Positions 24,991 to 34,731 of a stretch of DNA of 64,000 nt are shown one piece after another. The position numbers and the translations under genes are program-made. The notes beneath the pieces were generated by a model, which worked only from the letters and a program-made list of their open reading frames with translations, ran no database searches and had not been told where the DNA came from. The stretch spans positions 744,001-808,000 of the forward strand of contig NZ_BMTN01000001.1 in assembly GCF_014649695.1 (NCBI RefSeq), read 5' to 3'. Source of the DNA: Streptomyces kurssanovii (GTDB taxonomy: Bacteria; Actinomycetota; Actinomycetes; Streptomycetales; Streptomycetaceae). Each line of letters begins with the position of its first letter. The stretch's first letter is position 1.

Positions 24991-27605
24991 CGCTCTACTC
25001 GGACGGTGCCGTGGGCGCCGGATTCGGCATGCCGCATGTCGTGGTCGACGAAGGTGTAGCGTCCGGCCTCCGGAAAGCGGGTTTCCACGAATCCTCCCTG
25101 GCCGGCGGCAAGGTCGAGGACTTGCGCTCCTCCGCGGGTGGGGGCATCGGCGCGCAGCAGGTAGGCGCCTTCCTTGTAGACAGTGTCGAAGACGGTGCCG
25201 ACCATGTGGAAGGCGATGCCGTCGCTGGGGCCCGCGGCGACGACCCAGAATCGGGCTCGCTCGCCGGGGCGGGCGGCGAGCGGTGCTGTGGCGTACTGGG
25301 CGGCGGTGCCGTTGAACACCCAGGCATCGGGGCGGCCGCTGGTCATCTTGGCTACGTGGCTACTGCTGCCGGGTGTGCCGAGGTACAGCTGGGATGCGAC
25401 GAGGACGTATTCGCGGTCCACGCGGGGGAGGTGGGGCGGGTCGATGATGACGGCCCCGTACATGCCGTTGCCCATGTGCTGGAGCATGGGCGCGGTGCTG
25501 CAGTGGTACAGCCAGGCGCCGGCGTGCTCGGCCCGGAAGCGGTAGACGAGCTCTTCGTCCGGTTCGATGGTGCGCATTGGACGGTCGGGGGCAAGGGCGC
25601 CGGCGTGGAAGTCGATGCCGTGCCCCATGGACGTGTCGTTGACGAGGGTGATTTCGAAGGTGTCGCCGACCTTGCCGCGCAAGACTGGTCCGGGGACGGT
25701 ACCGCCGAAGGTCCACATGCGCTGGCGTACGCCGGGCGCCACTTCGATGTGCTTCTCCACCGCGTTCAGGCGTAGTTTGTGGATTCTTCCTTCGCCGGTG
25801 GACGGCAGGACTGCGGGGCGGGGCTCGAATCCCTCGGTGAAGTCGGCGGCCAGGTTCGGTCCGGTGCTGGTCGTGTCCGGAACGGCGGCGTGGCCATCGT
25901 GCCCACCCGCGCTCCGGCCCGTCGCCTTATCGGTGTTCTGAATCGAGATGCGCATGGTCATGCCGGCGGCGCGGTGGCCCGGAACGGTGCACCAGGCGTC
26001 GCGGTCGGCGGTGATCGTCCCGACGTGCAGGCGCGCGGTGTCGCCGCCGTCGAGCAGAGGTGTTCCCGGTCCGTCTTCGACGCGCAGGTCGTGCCGCATG
26101 CTGTCCTGGTTGGTGACCTCGAGCACCAGCCGGGTACCGGCCGGGACGGCGATGGTGGCGGGGCTGACCCGCATCCCGGACAGCGCTACCTTGACGGTGC
26201 GTGTCCTGGAAGCAGCCGTATCGACTGCCTCTCCCTGTGGCTGGGGCGTGCCGCCGGACGTCGTGGCCAGAACGACCGCCATGACGGTCAGCACGACACC
26301 GGCCACACCGCCGACCAGTGGGGCCCGGCCGGGAAAAGTGCGGGGTTCGGCCTCATCGCTCTGGGCATGCCGTTCGGCCAGGACGCTTGCGCACAGCACA
26401 GTGAACGACGCCACGGCGGCGCCGGCCAGCAGCCACCCCACAACGGTGGCCAGGTGGGGCAGGGGCAGGGCGAGCAGGGGCACGGCGAGGTTCAGGGCAC
26501 TCACGCGGGCCGGCCATGCCACATCGAGCCTCGCCTGGACGGTGGCGCGGCCGGCCGGGCCACGGCCCAGGACGACGGGAAGGAGGTGGGTGAGGGCGCC
26601 GAGGAGCACTTGGGCCACCATGCCGACCATGAGCAGCCAGGTGACCGGTTCCAGGTCGGTGTGCAGATGGTGCAGGGACCGGGTGCTCATGAGGACCAAG
26701 TCGGCCAGGACGGCCACGACGAACCAGCCGGTGGCTGCGGCCAGCATCACGGAGGCCGGGGAGTGGCGGGAGCGGCGTCGCACGGTGGTGAGGAACAGGA
26801 CGGCCGCGTCGATGAGACCTGCGGCGTACACCGCAAGTCCGGCTGCGGCCGGCAGCCGGATTCCGGCCAGCAGGCCGGCGGTCATCAGAACGAGACCGGC
26901 AAGCAGCAGACCCAGGCTCCGTCGGGCCACCCGTACGGTGCGGTCCTCCATACGCAGGCGCAGGACGGTCGGCCACAGCATGAACAGGGTGCCGATGACC
27001 GGCAGTCCGACCCAGCCGAGGAGGTTGACGTGAATGTGGGCGAGCATGAGTTCGGTATGCCGGGCCGCGCCCCATCCGGTGGCCAGCAGCCCGCCGAGCG
27101 CCGCTCCCACAACCAGGGCAAGGGCTGCGGCCTTGTAGTAGAGGGTGAGCAGCGCCAGCTTGCCTCCGAGCGCACGGCGGCCCATGCGCACCAGAGCCGT
27201 CAGACGCGCGAGGACGGCCGCCGTGACCGCAGCGGCACCGATTCCCGTCAGCACGGGAACGTCAGCGGCTACGCCGCCGAGTACGGCGAGGATCGCGACG
27301 TTCAGCCCGGCCAGGCGGGCGTTGCTCCACCGCACATCAGGGTCGGGGGCGTGGAGCAGGGCGACGGTGAAGTGCTCGCTCCACACCACGATGGCGTTGG
27401 TGACCGCGCCGAGCAGGAACAGGTGCAGGGACAGCCACCGCGCCGCGGGGAAGCTGTGGCCGGCGGCTGCGGTCACCAGCCCCGCGCTGATCCAGCCGAC
27501 GATGATCAGGTGCCGGCCCGCGTGACCTGAGCGGAGCCCCGAGCCGTCCGAGGACCGGTGGGGTGGCGGTGCGGTTGATCCGCTCGGTGGCAAGAGGGTG
27601 ACCAC
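24987..27605 (-). CDS. nirK: membrane-anchored copper nitrite reductase (multidomain NirK)
   Basis: An 872-residue protein from GTG 27605, which has CAAGGAG just upstream. It reduces nitrite to NO. The first 430 or so residues contain about ten to twelve membrane helices, including AHIHVNLLGWVGLPVIG with conserved His residues. Next is a cupredoxin-like domain (about 460-560; VTNQDSMRHDLRV and a Cys-Pro-Gly-His WCTVPGHRAAGM). The C-terminal 320 residues are the two-domain CuNiR. Type 1 and type 2 copper ligands are visible: MGHGIDFHAG, then YHCSTAPMLQHMGNGMYG, and IAFHMVGTVFD. Three-part NirK proteins are known from other actinobacteria. It heads a two-gene leftward operon, and a DevR-like box lies about 100 bases upstream. 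Confidence 0.88.
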   Translation of the reverse strand: MVTLLPPSGSTAPPPHRSSDGSGLRSGHAGRHLIIVGWISAGLVTAAAGHSFPAARWLSLHLFLLGAVTNAIVVWSEHFTVALLHAPDPDVRWSNARLAGLNVAILAVLGGVAADVPVLTGIGAAAVTAAVLARLTALVRMGRRALGGKLALLTLYYKAAALALVVGAALGGLLATGWGAARHTELMLAHIHVNLLGWVGLPVIGTLFMLWPTVLRLRMEDRTVRVARRSLGLLLAGLVLMTAGLLAGIRLPAAAGLAVYAAGLIDAAVLFLTTVRRRSRHSPASVMLAAATGWFVVAVLADLVLMSTRSLHHLHTDLEPVTWLLMVGMVAQVLLGALTHLLPVVLGRGPAGRATVQARLDVAWPARVSALNLAVPLLALPLPHLATVVGWLLAGAAVASFTVLCASVLAERHAQSDEAEPRTFPGRAPLVGGVAGVVLTVMAVVLATTSGGTPQPQGEAVDTAASRTRTVKVALSGMRVSPATIAVPAGTRLVLEVTNQDSMRHDLRVEDGPGTPLLDGGDTARLHVGTITADRDAWCTVPGHRAAGMTMRISIQNTDKATGRSAGGHDGHAAVPDTTSTGPNLAADFTEGFEPRPAVLPSTGEGRIHKLRLNAVEKHIEVAPGVRQRMWTFGGTVPGPVLRGKVGDTFEITLVNDTSMGHGIDFHAGALAPDRPMRTIEPDEELVYRFRAEHAGAWLYHCSTAPMLQHMGNGMYGAVIIDPPHLPRVDREYVLVASQLYLGTPGSSSHVAKMTSGRPDAWVFNGTAAQYATAPLAARPGERARFWVVAAGPSDGIAFHMVGTVFDTVYKEGAYLLRADAPTRGGAQVLDLAAGQGGFVETRFPEAGRYTFVDHDMRHAESGAHGTVRVER

Positions 27606-28189
27606 GCGTGCTCCTTGGAAGTCCCATTCTCGACGGGCTGGACGGGTATCGGCCTGATTCTTTCGGCGGGCGACCGCCCTGGTGGGATGGCATTGGTCCC
27701 GGGGACAGGGCTCTTCGGCCCTCTTTACGCGGGGCTGGTGGGCCTGAAGGCGGCGCAGCGGCGTGCGAGGTCCGCGTGCGGTCCCGGTGCGCCCTTGCCG
27801 GGCCCGCGCGCCGCTGGGGCGAACAGAACATGCAGAAGACGCCGACATCCGTGGTCACGCCGGGGTCATCCTCAGCATCCCGCGAGCAGTGATCACCATC
27901 ACTGCCCGCCCAACGGGCCGTCTCATCTGATACCCGGGGAACGAGGGCTGTGCGCCCCCGGCATGGCAGGGCGCCGCAGTTCCTCCCTGACGACCGCAGG
28001 CGGCAGCCGACGGACGTGTCGTCCCGCGCCGCCCGCTGGTGAATCGGGGTCGGACGTCCTGCTCCCAGCCGCGGTTCGTCCGGCTGATCCCCTCTCTCCT
28101 GGTCACCGAGGTTCACGTCCCGTCCGGCAAGGTCGGCGTGTCCAACGGCGCTTGCGTGGCGTTCCGGGCGGCCGAGGCTGGTGCCGATC
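27606..28189. other. nirK upstream region, no gene recognised
   Basis: About 580 bases. The left end holds the nirK promoter region and a DevR-like palindrome at 27707-27722, preceded by a second short palindrome GTCCCGGGGAC near 27695. The rest contains no gene that I can support. Confidence 0.4.
27707..27722. promoter_or_regulatory. DevR-like palindrome upstream of nirK
   Basis: AGGGCTCTTCGGCCCT, 102 bases before the nirK GTG. It matches the shared pattern AGGGCC-N4-GGNCCCT with one change in the left arm. Confidence 0.6.
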
Positions 28190-28350
28190 TCCACATGCCC
28201 GAGCTCACAAACTCGTGCGAGCAGGAGGACCTCAGTGGCCCCAGGCTCGTAGCCGCACCAAGGGTCGGGAACCGCGCGGGCCCGGCAGTGCAGGCAGGCC
28301 AGGGGGCAGGCCCGGGTCGATTCCCAGATGACGATGAACGGCCTTTCTCC
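28190..28350 (-). pseudogene. fragment of a radical SAM protein
   Basis: The leftward sequence reads RPFIVIWESTRACPLACLHC, with the CxxxCxxC cluster motif of radical SAM enzymes and an N-terminal context like that of heme-synthase-related actinobacterial radical SAM proteins. After about 30 more residues the similarity fades. The remaining 300 or so residues of a normal enzyme are absent. Confidence 0.55.
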
Positions 28351-28614
28351 CACAGCCTGGTGCTGCCGGCGAACCGGGCGGGCGCCGCTCACCGCTGGAA
28401 GGAGAGGTGCCGGGCCGCCCGCCCGACGGGGGCTGCGTGACGGGCGGCCTGACAGCGACCGGTCGGAGCCGCTTGCCTGGCGGGCGGCGGACACTGGACG
28501 GGGCGGCCGTCCGCCGGCCGGGAGCGGTCGTACGTGATCGGTACCTCCGATTCGGTCACCCACAGCATCGGCTCCCGGAGCGCGCGCCGCCTGGGCCGGG
28601 CGGCCTTCGCGGGG

Positions 28615-28630
28615 AGGGCCATTGGTCCCG
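28615..28630. promoter_or_regulatory. DevR-like palindrome upstream of narG (operon A)
   Basis: AGGGCCATTGGTCCCG lies 93 bases before the ATG of the first narG gene. It fits the shared 16-base pattern with the last base changed. Confidence 0.65.
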
Positions 28631-28722
28631 CATCGCCGGATCCTTTCGGGGCCGTCCGGCCGCAGGTCACAGGACGCTTCGGCCCCGGCGCCTCGTACGA
28701 GCGCCGAACTAGCGTCCGGCCC

Positions 28723-31700
28723 ATGGAGAACGACGAGAACACCGGCCCCCAAGCGGCCGGCGACGCACGCGGCTGGCCGCTGGCCGGCCGACGGCTGCTC
28801 AACCGCCGTGAGGTGAGCACGGACGGCCGCGCCGTGTTCGGCACGGGGGATCCGAAGTGGGAGGGCTTCTACCGCGACCGCTGGTCCCACGACAAGGTCG
28901 TGCGCTCCACCCACGGGGTCAACTGCACCGGATCCTGCTCGTGGATGGTGTACGTCAAGGAAGGCATCATCACCTGGGAGCACCAGGCGACCGACTATCC
29001 GTCGATCGGCGCCGACTGCCCCGAGTACGAGCCGCGGGGCTGCCCGCGCGGCGCGTCGTTCTCCTGGTACACGTACTCGCCCAGCCGGGTGCGCTACCCC
29101 TACGTGCGCGGCAAGCTGCTGAAGCTGTGGCGGGAGGCGCGCCGCCGGCTCGGTGATCCGGTCGCTGCCTGGGCGGAGATCACCGGTGACCCGGCCAAGG
29201 CTCGCGCGTACAAGAAGGCCCGGGGCAAGGGCGGTCTGGTGCGCGCTGACTGGGACGAGGTGGCCGAGCTCGTGGCCGCCGCGCACGTGCACACGGTCAA
29301 GACCTACGGGCCGGACCGGGTGGCCGGGTTCTCCCCGATTCCCGCGATGTCGATGGCGTCCTTCGCCTCGGGCGCGCGGTTCATGTCGCTGATCGGCGGC
29401 ACCCTGCTGTCCTTCTACGACTGGTACGCGGACCTGCCGATCGCCTCGCCGCAGGTCTTCGGGGACCAGACGGACGTGCCGGAGGCCGCGGACTGGTGGA
29501 ACGCCGGGTATCTGATCATGTGGGGGTCGAACATCCCCGTGACCCGGACCCCGGACGCCCACTTCCTCACCGAGACGCGCTACAACGGCACGAAGGTCGT
29601 CGCCGTCAGCCCGGACTACGCCGACAACGTCAAGCACGCCGACGAGTGGATGGCCCCGCACCCCGGTACGGACGGGGCGCTCGCGATGGCGATGGGGCAC
29701 GTCATCCTGCGGGAGTTCCTCGTCGACCGCTCCACGCCGTACTTCGAGGACTACTTGCGCCGGTTCACTGACGCCCCCTTCCTGATCACGCTGCGCGAGC
29801 GCGACGGCGACATGGTGCCGGATCGTTTCCTCACCGCGGCCGACCTCGGCGACGAGGGCGAGAACGCCCGGTTCAAGACCGTGTTGGTCGACAGCGCGAG
29901 CGGCGATCCGGTGATTCCCAACGGTTCACTCGGACACCGCTGGGGCGAGGAGGGGGAGGGCCGCTGGAACCTCGAGCTGGGCGACACCGTGCCTGAGTTG
30001 AGCCTGTTGGAGCGAGGCGAGGACACGGCCACCGTGGCGCTGCCTCGCTTCGACGAAGGACCCACCGAGGGCGGCTCGGTGATGGTGCGCGGCGTCCCGA
30101 TCCGCACGATCGGCGGCAGGCCGGTCACCACCGTCTTCGATCTCATGCTGGCCCAGTACGGAGTGCACCGTCCCGGACTCCCCGGCACGTGGCCGTCCTC
30201 CTACGACGACGCCTCCCAGCCCTGCACCCCGGCCTGGCAGGAGACCATCACCTCCGTCCCCGCCGTGCAGGCAGCCCGCATCGCGCGGGAGTTCGCCCGC
30301 AACGCCGAGCGCACCCAGGGCCGTTCCATGATCGCCATGGGAGCCGGCACGAACCACTGGTTCCACTCCGACACCATCTACCGGGCGTTCCTGGCGCTCA
30401 CGACCATGACCGGCTGCCAGGGCGTCAACGGCGGCGGCTGGGCCCACTACGTCGGGCAGGAGAAGGTCCGCCCCGTCACCGGGCTGCAGCACCTGGCGTT
30501 CGCGTTCGACTGGCAGCGCCCCACCCGCCACATGGCGGGCACCTCCTACTGGTACCTGAACACCGACCAGTGGCGCTACGAGGCGTTCGGCCCAAGCGAG
30601 CTGGCGTCCCCGCTGGGCGAGGGACGCTTCAAGAGCCAGTCCACCGCAGACTGCCTGGCCAAGGCGATCCGTATGGGCTGGACGCCCGGTCATCCCGGGT
30701 TCAGCCGCAACCCCCTGGACCTGGCCGACGAGGCGGCCGCCGCCGGGCGCTCCGTGGCCGAGCACATCGTCGACGGGCTGAAGTCCGGCGACCTGCGCTT
30801 CGCCGCCGAGGACCCGGACGACCCGGCCAACTTCCCCCGGGTGCTCACGGTATGGCGGGCCAACCTGCTGGGATCGTCCGGAAAGGGCAACGAGTACTTC
30901 CTGCGCCACCTTCTGGGCGCTGACGCGGCCGTCCGCTCCGAGGAGACTCCCCCCGAGGGGCGTCCTGAAGACGTGGTCTGGCGCGAGGAGGCGCCCGAGG
31001 GGAAGCTCGATCTCCTCGTCGCGATGGACTTCCGGATGACCTCCACCGGTCTGTTCGCCGACGTGGTACTGCCGGCGGCGACCTGGTACGAGAAGGACGA
31101 TCTGTCCAGCACGGACATGCACCCGTTCGTCCACGCCTTCACCCCGGCCATCCCGCCGCCCTGGCAGGCGCGGACCGACTACGACACGTTCCTGACCATC
31201 GCCGACCGCTTCAGCGAACTCGCCGAGGAACACCTCGGGACCCGTACGGACGTCCTGGCCGTGCCGCTGCTGCACGACACGCCCGACGAGCTGGCGCAGC
31301 CCGGCGGCGTCGTCCTGGACTGGAGGGCGGGGGAGTGCGAGCCGATCCCCGGCCGGACCATGCCGAAGCTGGTCACCATCGAACGTGACTACGCGGCGGT
31401 GGCGGACAAGATGCGGGCCGTCGGCCCGCTCCTCGATTCACTGGGCACCACCACCAAGGGCGTCACGGTCCATCCGGACCAGGAGCTCGAGCAGCTGCGG
31501 CACACCAACGGCGCCCGGCGGGGCGGGGTCGCGGACGGCCGGCCGTCGCTGGCCACGGCGAGCGACATGTGCGAGGCGATCCTCGCCCTGTCCGGCACCA
31601 CCAACGGACGCCTGGCGACGGAGGGCTTCAAGGAGCTGGAGAAGCGTACCGGCACCGAGATGGCACACCTGGCCTCCGAGCGGGAGGCCGAGCGGATCAC

Positions 31701-32418
31701 CTTCGCCGACACCCGTGTCCAGCCCCGCTCGGTGATCACGTCGTACGAGTGGTCGGGCAGCGAGACCGGCGGGCGCCGCTACTCTCCCTTCGTCATCAAC
31801 GTCGAGCACAAGAAGCCCTGGCACACCCTCACCGGCCGCCAGCACTTCTTCGTCGACCACGACTGGATGACCGAACTCGGCGAGCAACTGCCTGTCTTCC
31901 GGCCTCCGCTCAACACCGCCCGGCACTACGGCGACGAGCGCCTCGGCGAGGACGGCCGTGCGGAGGTGACGGTCCGCTACCTCACCCCGCACTCCAAGTG
32001 GTCCATCCACTCCGAGTACCAGGACAACGCCTACATGCTGGCCCTGTCCCGGGGCGGCCCCGTGATCTGGATGTCCGACGCCGACGCGGAGAAGATCGGT
32101 GTGAAGGACAACGAGTGGATCGAGGCGTACAACCGCAACGGTGTCGTCGCGGCCCGCGCGGTGGTCACCCACCGCATGCCCGAGGGCACGGTGTACATGT
32201 ACCACGCCAAGGACCGCACGGTGAACGTGCCGAAGACCGAGATCAGCGGCAAGCGCGGAGGCATCCACAACTCGCTGACCCGCCTGCTGCTCAAGCCGTC
32301 CCATCTGATCGGCGGCTACGCGCAGTTCACCTACGCCTTCAACTACTACGGACCCACCGGCAACCAACGCGACGAGGTCACCGTGATCCGCCGCCGAAGC
32401 CAGGATGTGGAGTACTGA
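28723..32418 (+). CDS. narG: respiratory nitrate reductase alpha subunit (operon A)
   Basis: A 1231-residue molybdoenzyme from ATG 28723. It reduces nitrate to nitrite at a bis-MGD molybdenum centre on the cytoplasmic side of the membrane. The N-terminal cluster motif is THGVNCTGSCSW with later RGCPRGASFSWY. SFYDWYADLP contains the Asp that ligates Mo in the E. coli enzyme. TDVPEAADWWNAGYLIMWGS and TRTPDAHF fit NarG throughout, and the length matches the family (about 1230-1250). The N-terminus has only a vestige of a Tat-like motif, as is normal. It starts a narGHJI operon with genes overlapping or 1 base apart. The upstream DevR-like box suggests induction under hypoxia or NO. Confidence 0.96.
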   Translation: MENDENTGPQAAGDARGWPLAGRRLLNRREVSTDGRAVFGTGDPKWEGFYRDRWSHDKVVRSTHGVNCTGSCSWMVYVKEGIITWEHQATDYPSIGADCPEYEPRGCPRGASFSWYTYSPSRVRYPYVRGKLLKLWREARRRLGDPVAAWAEITGDPAKARAYKKARGKGGLVRADWDEVAELVAAAHVHTVKTYGPDRVAGFSPIPAMSMASFASGARFMSLIGGTLLSFYDWYADLPIASPQVFGDQTDVPEAADWWNAGYLIMWGSNIPVTRTPDAHFLTETRYNGTKVVAVSPDYADNVKHADEWMAPHPGTDGALAMAMGHVILREFLVDRSTPYFEDYLRRFTDAPFLITLRERDGDMVPDRFLTAADLGDEGENARFKTVLVDSASGDPVIPNGSLGHRWGEEGEGRWNLELGDTVPELSLLERGEDTATVALPRFDEGPTEGGSVMVRGVPIRTIGGRPVTTVFDLMLAQYGVHRPGLPGTWPSSYDDASQPCTPAWQETITSVPAVQAARIAREFARNAERTQGRSMIAMGAGTNHWFHSDTIYRAFLALTTMTGCQGVNGGGWAHYVGQEKVRPVTGLQHLAFAFDWQRPTRHMAGTSYWYLNTDQWRYEAFGPSELASPLGEGRFKSQSTADCLAKAIRMGWTPGHPGFSRNPLDLADEAAAAGRSVAEHIVDGLKSGDLRFAAEDPDDPANFPRVLTVWRANLLGSSGKGNEYFLRHLLGADAAVRSEETPPEGRPEDVVWREEAPEGKLDLLVAMDFRMTSTGLFADVVLPAATWYEKDDLSSTDMHPFVHAFTPAIPPPWQARTDYDTFLTIADRFSELAEEHLGTRTDVLAVPLLHDTPDELAQPGGVVLDWRAGECEPIPGRTMPKLVTIERDYAAVADKMRAVGPLLDSLGTTTKGVTVHPDQELEQLRHTNGARRGGVADGRPSLATASDMCEAILALSGTTNGRLATEGFKELEKRTGTEMAHLASEREAERITFADTRVQPRSVITSYEWSGSETGGRRYSPFVINVEHKKPWHTLTGRQHFFVDHDWMTELGEQLPVFRPPLNTARHYGDERLGEDGRAEVTVRYLTPHSKWSIHSEYQDNAYMLALSRGGPVIWMSDADAEKIGVKDNEWIEAYNRNGVVAARAVVTHRMPEGTVYMYHAKDRTVNVPKTEISGKRGGIHNSLTRLLLKPSHLIGGYAQFTYAFNYYGPTGNQRDEVTVIRRRSQDVEY

Positions 32419-32419
32419 C

Positions 32420-33973
32420 ATGCGCGTCATGGCCCAAGTGGCGATGGTGATGAACCTCGACAAGTGCATCGGCTGCCACACCTGCTCGGTCACCTGCAAG
32501 CAGACGTGGACCAACCGCACCGGCGTCGAGTACGCCTGGTTCAACAACGTCGAGACCAAGCCCGGCGTGGGCTACCCCCGGCGCTACGAGGACCAGGAGC
32601 ACTGGAAGGGCGGTTGGATGCTCGACCGGCGCGGGCGCCTGGTCCTGCGCTCCGGCGGCCGCCTCAAGCGGCTGGCCTCCTTGTTCTCCAACCCGGACCT
32701 GCCGGCCATCGAGGACTACTACGAGCCGGTCACCTACGACTACGACAACCTCGTCACCGCTTCCGCCGGCCATGACGTGCCCGTCGCCCGTCCCCGCTCC
32801 GTGCTCACCGGGAAGCCGACCTCCATCACCTGGGGCGCCAACTGGGAGGACGGCCTGGGCGGCGCGTCGGAGACCGCGGGCGGCGACCCCAACCTCAGCG
32901 GGGGCCTGGCGGAGAAGGTGAGGTTCGAGTTCGAGCAGACCTTCATGTTCCACCTTCCCCGGTTGTGCGAGCACTGCCTGAACCCGGCATGCGTCTCAGC
33001 GTGTCCGTCCGGGGCGATGTACAAGCGGGTGGAGGACGGAATCGTTCTGGTCGACCAGGACCGCTGCCGCGGCTGGCGCATGTGCGTGACCGCCTGCCCG
33101 TACAAGAAGGTCTACATCAACCACGCCACCGGCAAGGCCGAGAAGTGCACCTTCTGCTTCCCGCGCATCGAGGCCGGACAGCCCACCGTCTGCTCCGAGA
33201 CCTGCGTCGGACGCCTGCGCTACCTCGGCCTCGTCCTCTACGACGCCGACCGCGTCGGCGAGGCCGCCGCCACTCCGGACGAGAAGGACCTGCTCGAAGC
33301 GCAGCGCGACGTCTTCCTCGATCCCGCCGACCCCGACGTACGCGCGGCCGCCAGGGAGTCGGGCATTCCGGAGGACTGGATCGACGCCGCCCGCCGCTCT
33401 CCAGTACGCGCGCTGATCAGCGAGTACAAGGTCGCCCTCCCGCTGCACCCGGAGTACCGCACCCTGCCCATGGTCTGGTACGTGCCGCCGCTGTCCCCCG
33501 TGCTCGACGCCGTCGGGGAGGCTGGAGGCAACGCCGAGGACCCCGACCACGTCTTCGCCGCCGTCACCCGCCTGCGCATCCCGCTGGACTACCTGGCCAA
33601 CCTCTTCGCCGCCGGCGACACCGACGTCGTCGCAGGGGTGCTGATGAAACTGACCGCGCTGCGCAGCTACATGCGGCAACGCACGCTCGGCGAACAGGGC
33701 GACGACGCCGCTCTCAAGGCAGTGGGGCTCACCCCGACACAGGCCGAGGACATGCACCGGCTGCTCGCGATCGCCAAGTACGCCGACCGGTACGTCATCC
33801 CCGCCGCCCACAAGGAGGACGCCGCGGCGCTCAGCGCGATGGAGAACCGCTGCCCCGTCGAAAGCTCCGGCGACCCCGGGGAGCCCGCCGTGGAGCGCAA
33901 GATCATGCTCGGCATTCCCACGTTGCGCCGCCGGAGCACGGCGGGCGACGATCTCGCGGGAGGCGCCGCATGA
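32420..33973 (+). CDS. narH: respiratory nitrate reductase beta subunit (operon A)
   Basis: A 517-residue iron-sulphur protein from ATG 32420, one base after the narG stop. It passes electrons from NarI to NarG. Four cysteine groups are visible: CIGCHTCSVTCKQTW, CEHCLNPACVSACPSG, CRGWRMCVTACPYKK and CTFCFPR...CSETCVGRLRYLG. The Trp in CRGWRMC marks the [3Fe-4S] cluster of NarH. The C-terminus is about 50 residues shorter than that of the operon B copy. Its end overlaps the narJ start. Confidence 0.96.
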   Translation: MRVMAQVAMVMNLDKCIGCHTCSVTCKQTWTNRTGVEYAWFNNVETKPGVGYPRRYEDQEHWKGGWMLDRRGRLVLRSGGRLKRLASLFSNPDLPAIEDYYEPVTYDYDNLVTASAGHDVPVARPRSVLTGKPTSITWGANWEDGLGGASETAGGDPNLSGGLAEKVRFEFEQTFMFHLPRLCEHCLNPACVSACPSGAMYKRVEDGIVLVDQDRCRGWRMCVTACPYKKVYINHATGKAEKCTFCFPRIEAGQPTVCSETCVGRLRYLGLVLYDADRVGEAAATPDEKDLLEAQRDVFLDPADPDVRAAARESGIPEDWIDAARRSPVRALISEYKVALPLHPEYRTLPMVWYVPPLSPVLDAVGEAGGNAEDPDHVFAAVTRLRIPLDYLANLFAAGDTDVVAGVLMKLTALRSYMRQRTLGEQGDDAALKAVGLTPTQAEDMHRLLAIAKYADRYVIPAAHKEDAAALSAMENRCPVESSGDPGEPAVERKIMLGIPTLRRRSTAGDDLAGGAA

Positions 33974-34731
33974 GCGCCCTGCGTACCCTCATCCGCCCGG
34001 CCGCCGGGCGCCGCGTCCACCTCAGCCCCAAGGAGACCGCACAGCGCCCGCTCCTGCTGCGTCTGCTGTCGCTCCTGTTCCAGTACCCGGACGCCGAACT
34101 GGCCGCCGAGCGCGCCGCGCTGACCGAGGTGGTGAACGCGCTCCCGCCCTCGCCCGCCAACGAGGAACTCGTCTCCTTCACCACCTGGTTCGCGGCCCAG
34201 CCGGCCGAGGCGCTGGAGAGCCACTATGTGGAGGTCTTCGACCTCCGCCGCAAGAGCAGCCTCTACCTCACCTACTACCTGCACGGCGACACCCGGCGAC
34301 GGGGCATGGCACTGCTCACCCTCGCGCAGACCTACCGGGCCGCCGGCTGGAGCGCCGACGGCGGTGAACTCCCCGATCACCTGCCCGTCGTACTGGAATT
34401 CGCCGCGCTGGCAGGACCACGCACCGGAGAGGCGCCGCTGCGCAGGCACCGGCGTGGCCTGGAACTGATCCACCGCGCCCTGTCGGATGTGCGGTCCCCC
34501 TACAGCGGTCTGATGTCGGCGCTGCTGTCCCTGCTGCCTCCTGCGAGCGCAGCCGACCTGGAGGCGGTGGCGAAGCTGGCCGCCGAAGGCCCGCCGGCCG
34601 AGGACGTCGGACTCGACCCGTACAGCGGCACCGGCTTCGCCCCGCCTGGCACGTTCGTACCGCCCCCGCCGGCGCAACCCACCCTGATGCCACCCCTGAC
34701 CGGCCCGATGGATTCGGAGATCCGCCGATGA
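33970..34731 (+). CDS. narJ: nitrate reductase assembly chaperone NarJ (operon A)
   Basis: A 253-residue cytoplasmic chaperone from ATG 33970 (ATGA overlap with narH). It would hold NarGH for cofactor insertion and docking on NarI. The middle motif LTYYLHGDTRRRGMAL and PDHLPVVLEFAAL are typical of NarJ in actinobacteria. The last 30 residues are a Pro-rich tail (GTFVPPPPAQPTLMPPL) that the operon B copy lacks. Its end overlaps narI by 4 bases. Confidence 0.93.
   Translation: MSALRTLIRPAAGRRVHLSPKETAQRPLLLRLLSLLFQYPDAELAAERAALTEVVNALPPSPANEELVSFTTWFAAQPAEALESHYVEVFDLRRKSSLYLTYYLHGDTRRRGMALLTLAQTYRAAGWSADGGELPDHLPVVLEFAALAGPRTGEAPLRRHRRGLELIHRALSDVRSPYSGLMSALLSLLPPASAADLEAVAKLAAEGPPAEDVGLDPYSGTGFAPPGTFVPPPPAQPTLMPPLTGPMDSEIRR

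Noticed and set aside
27606-27848. Longer N-terminus for NirK starting at 27848
   Set aside because: The extra part is Arg/Pro-rich and unlike NirK, while GTG 27605 has a good ribosome binding site.
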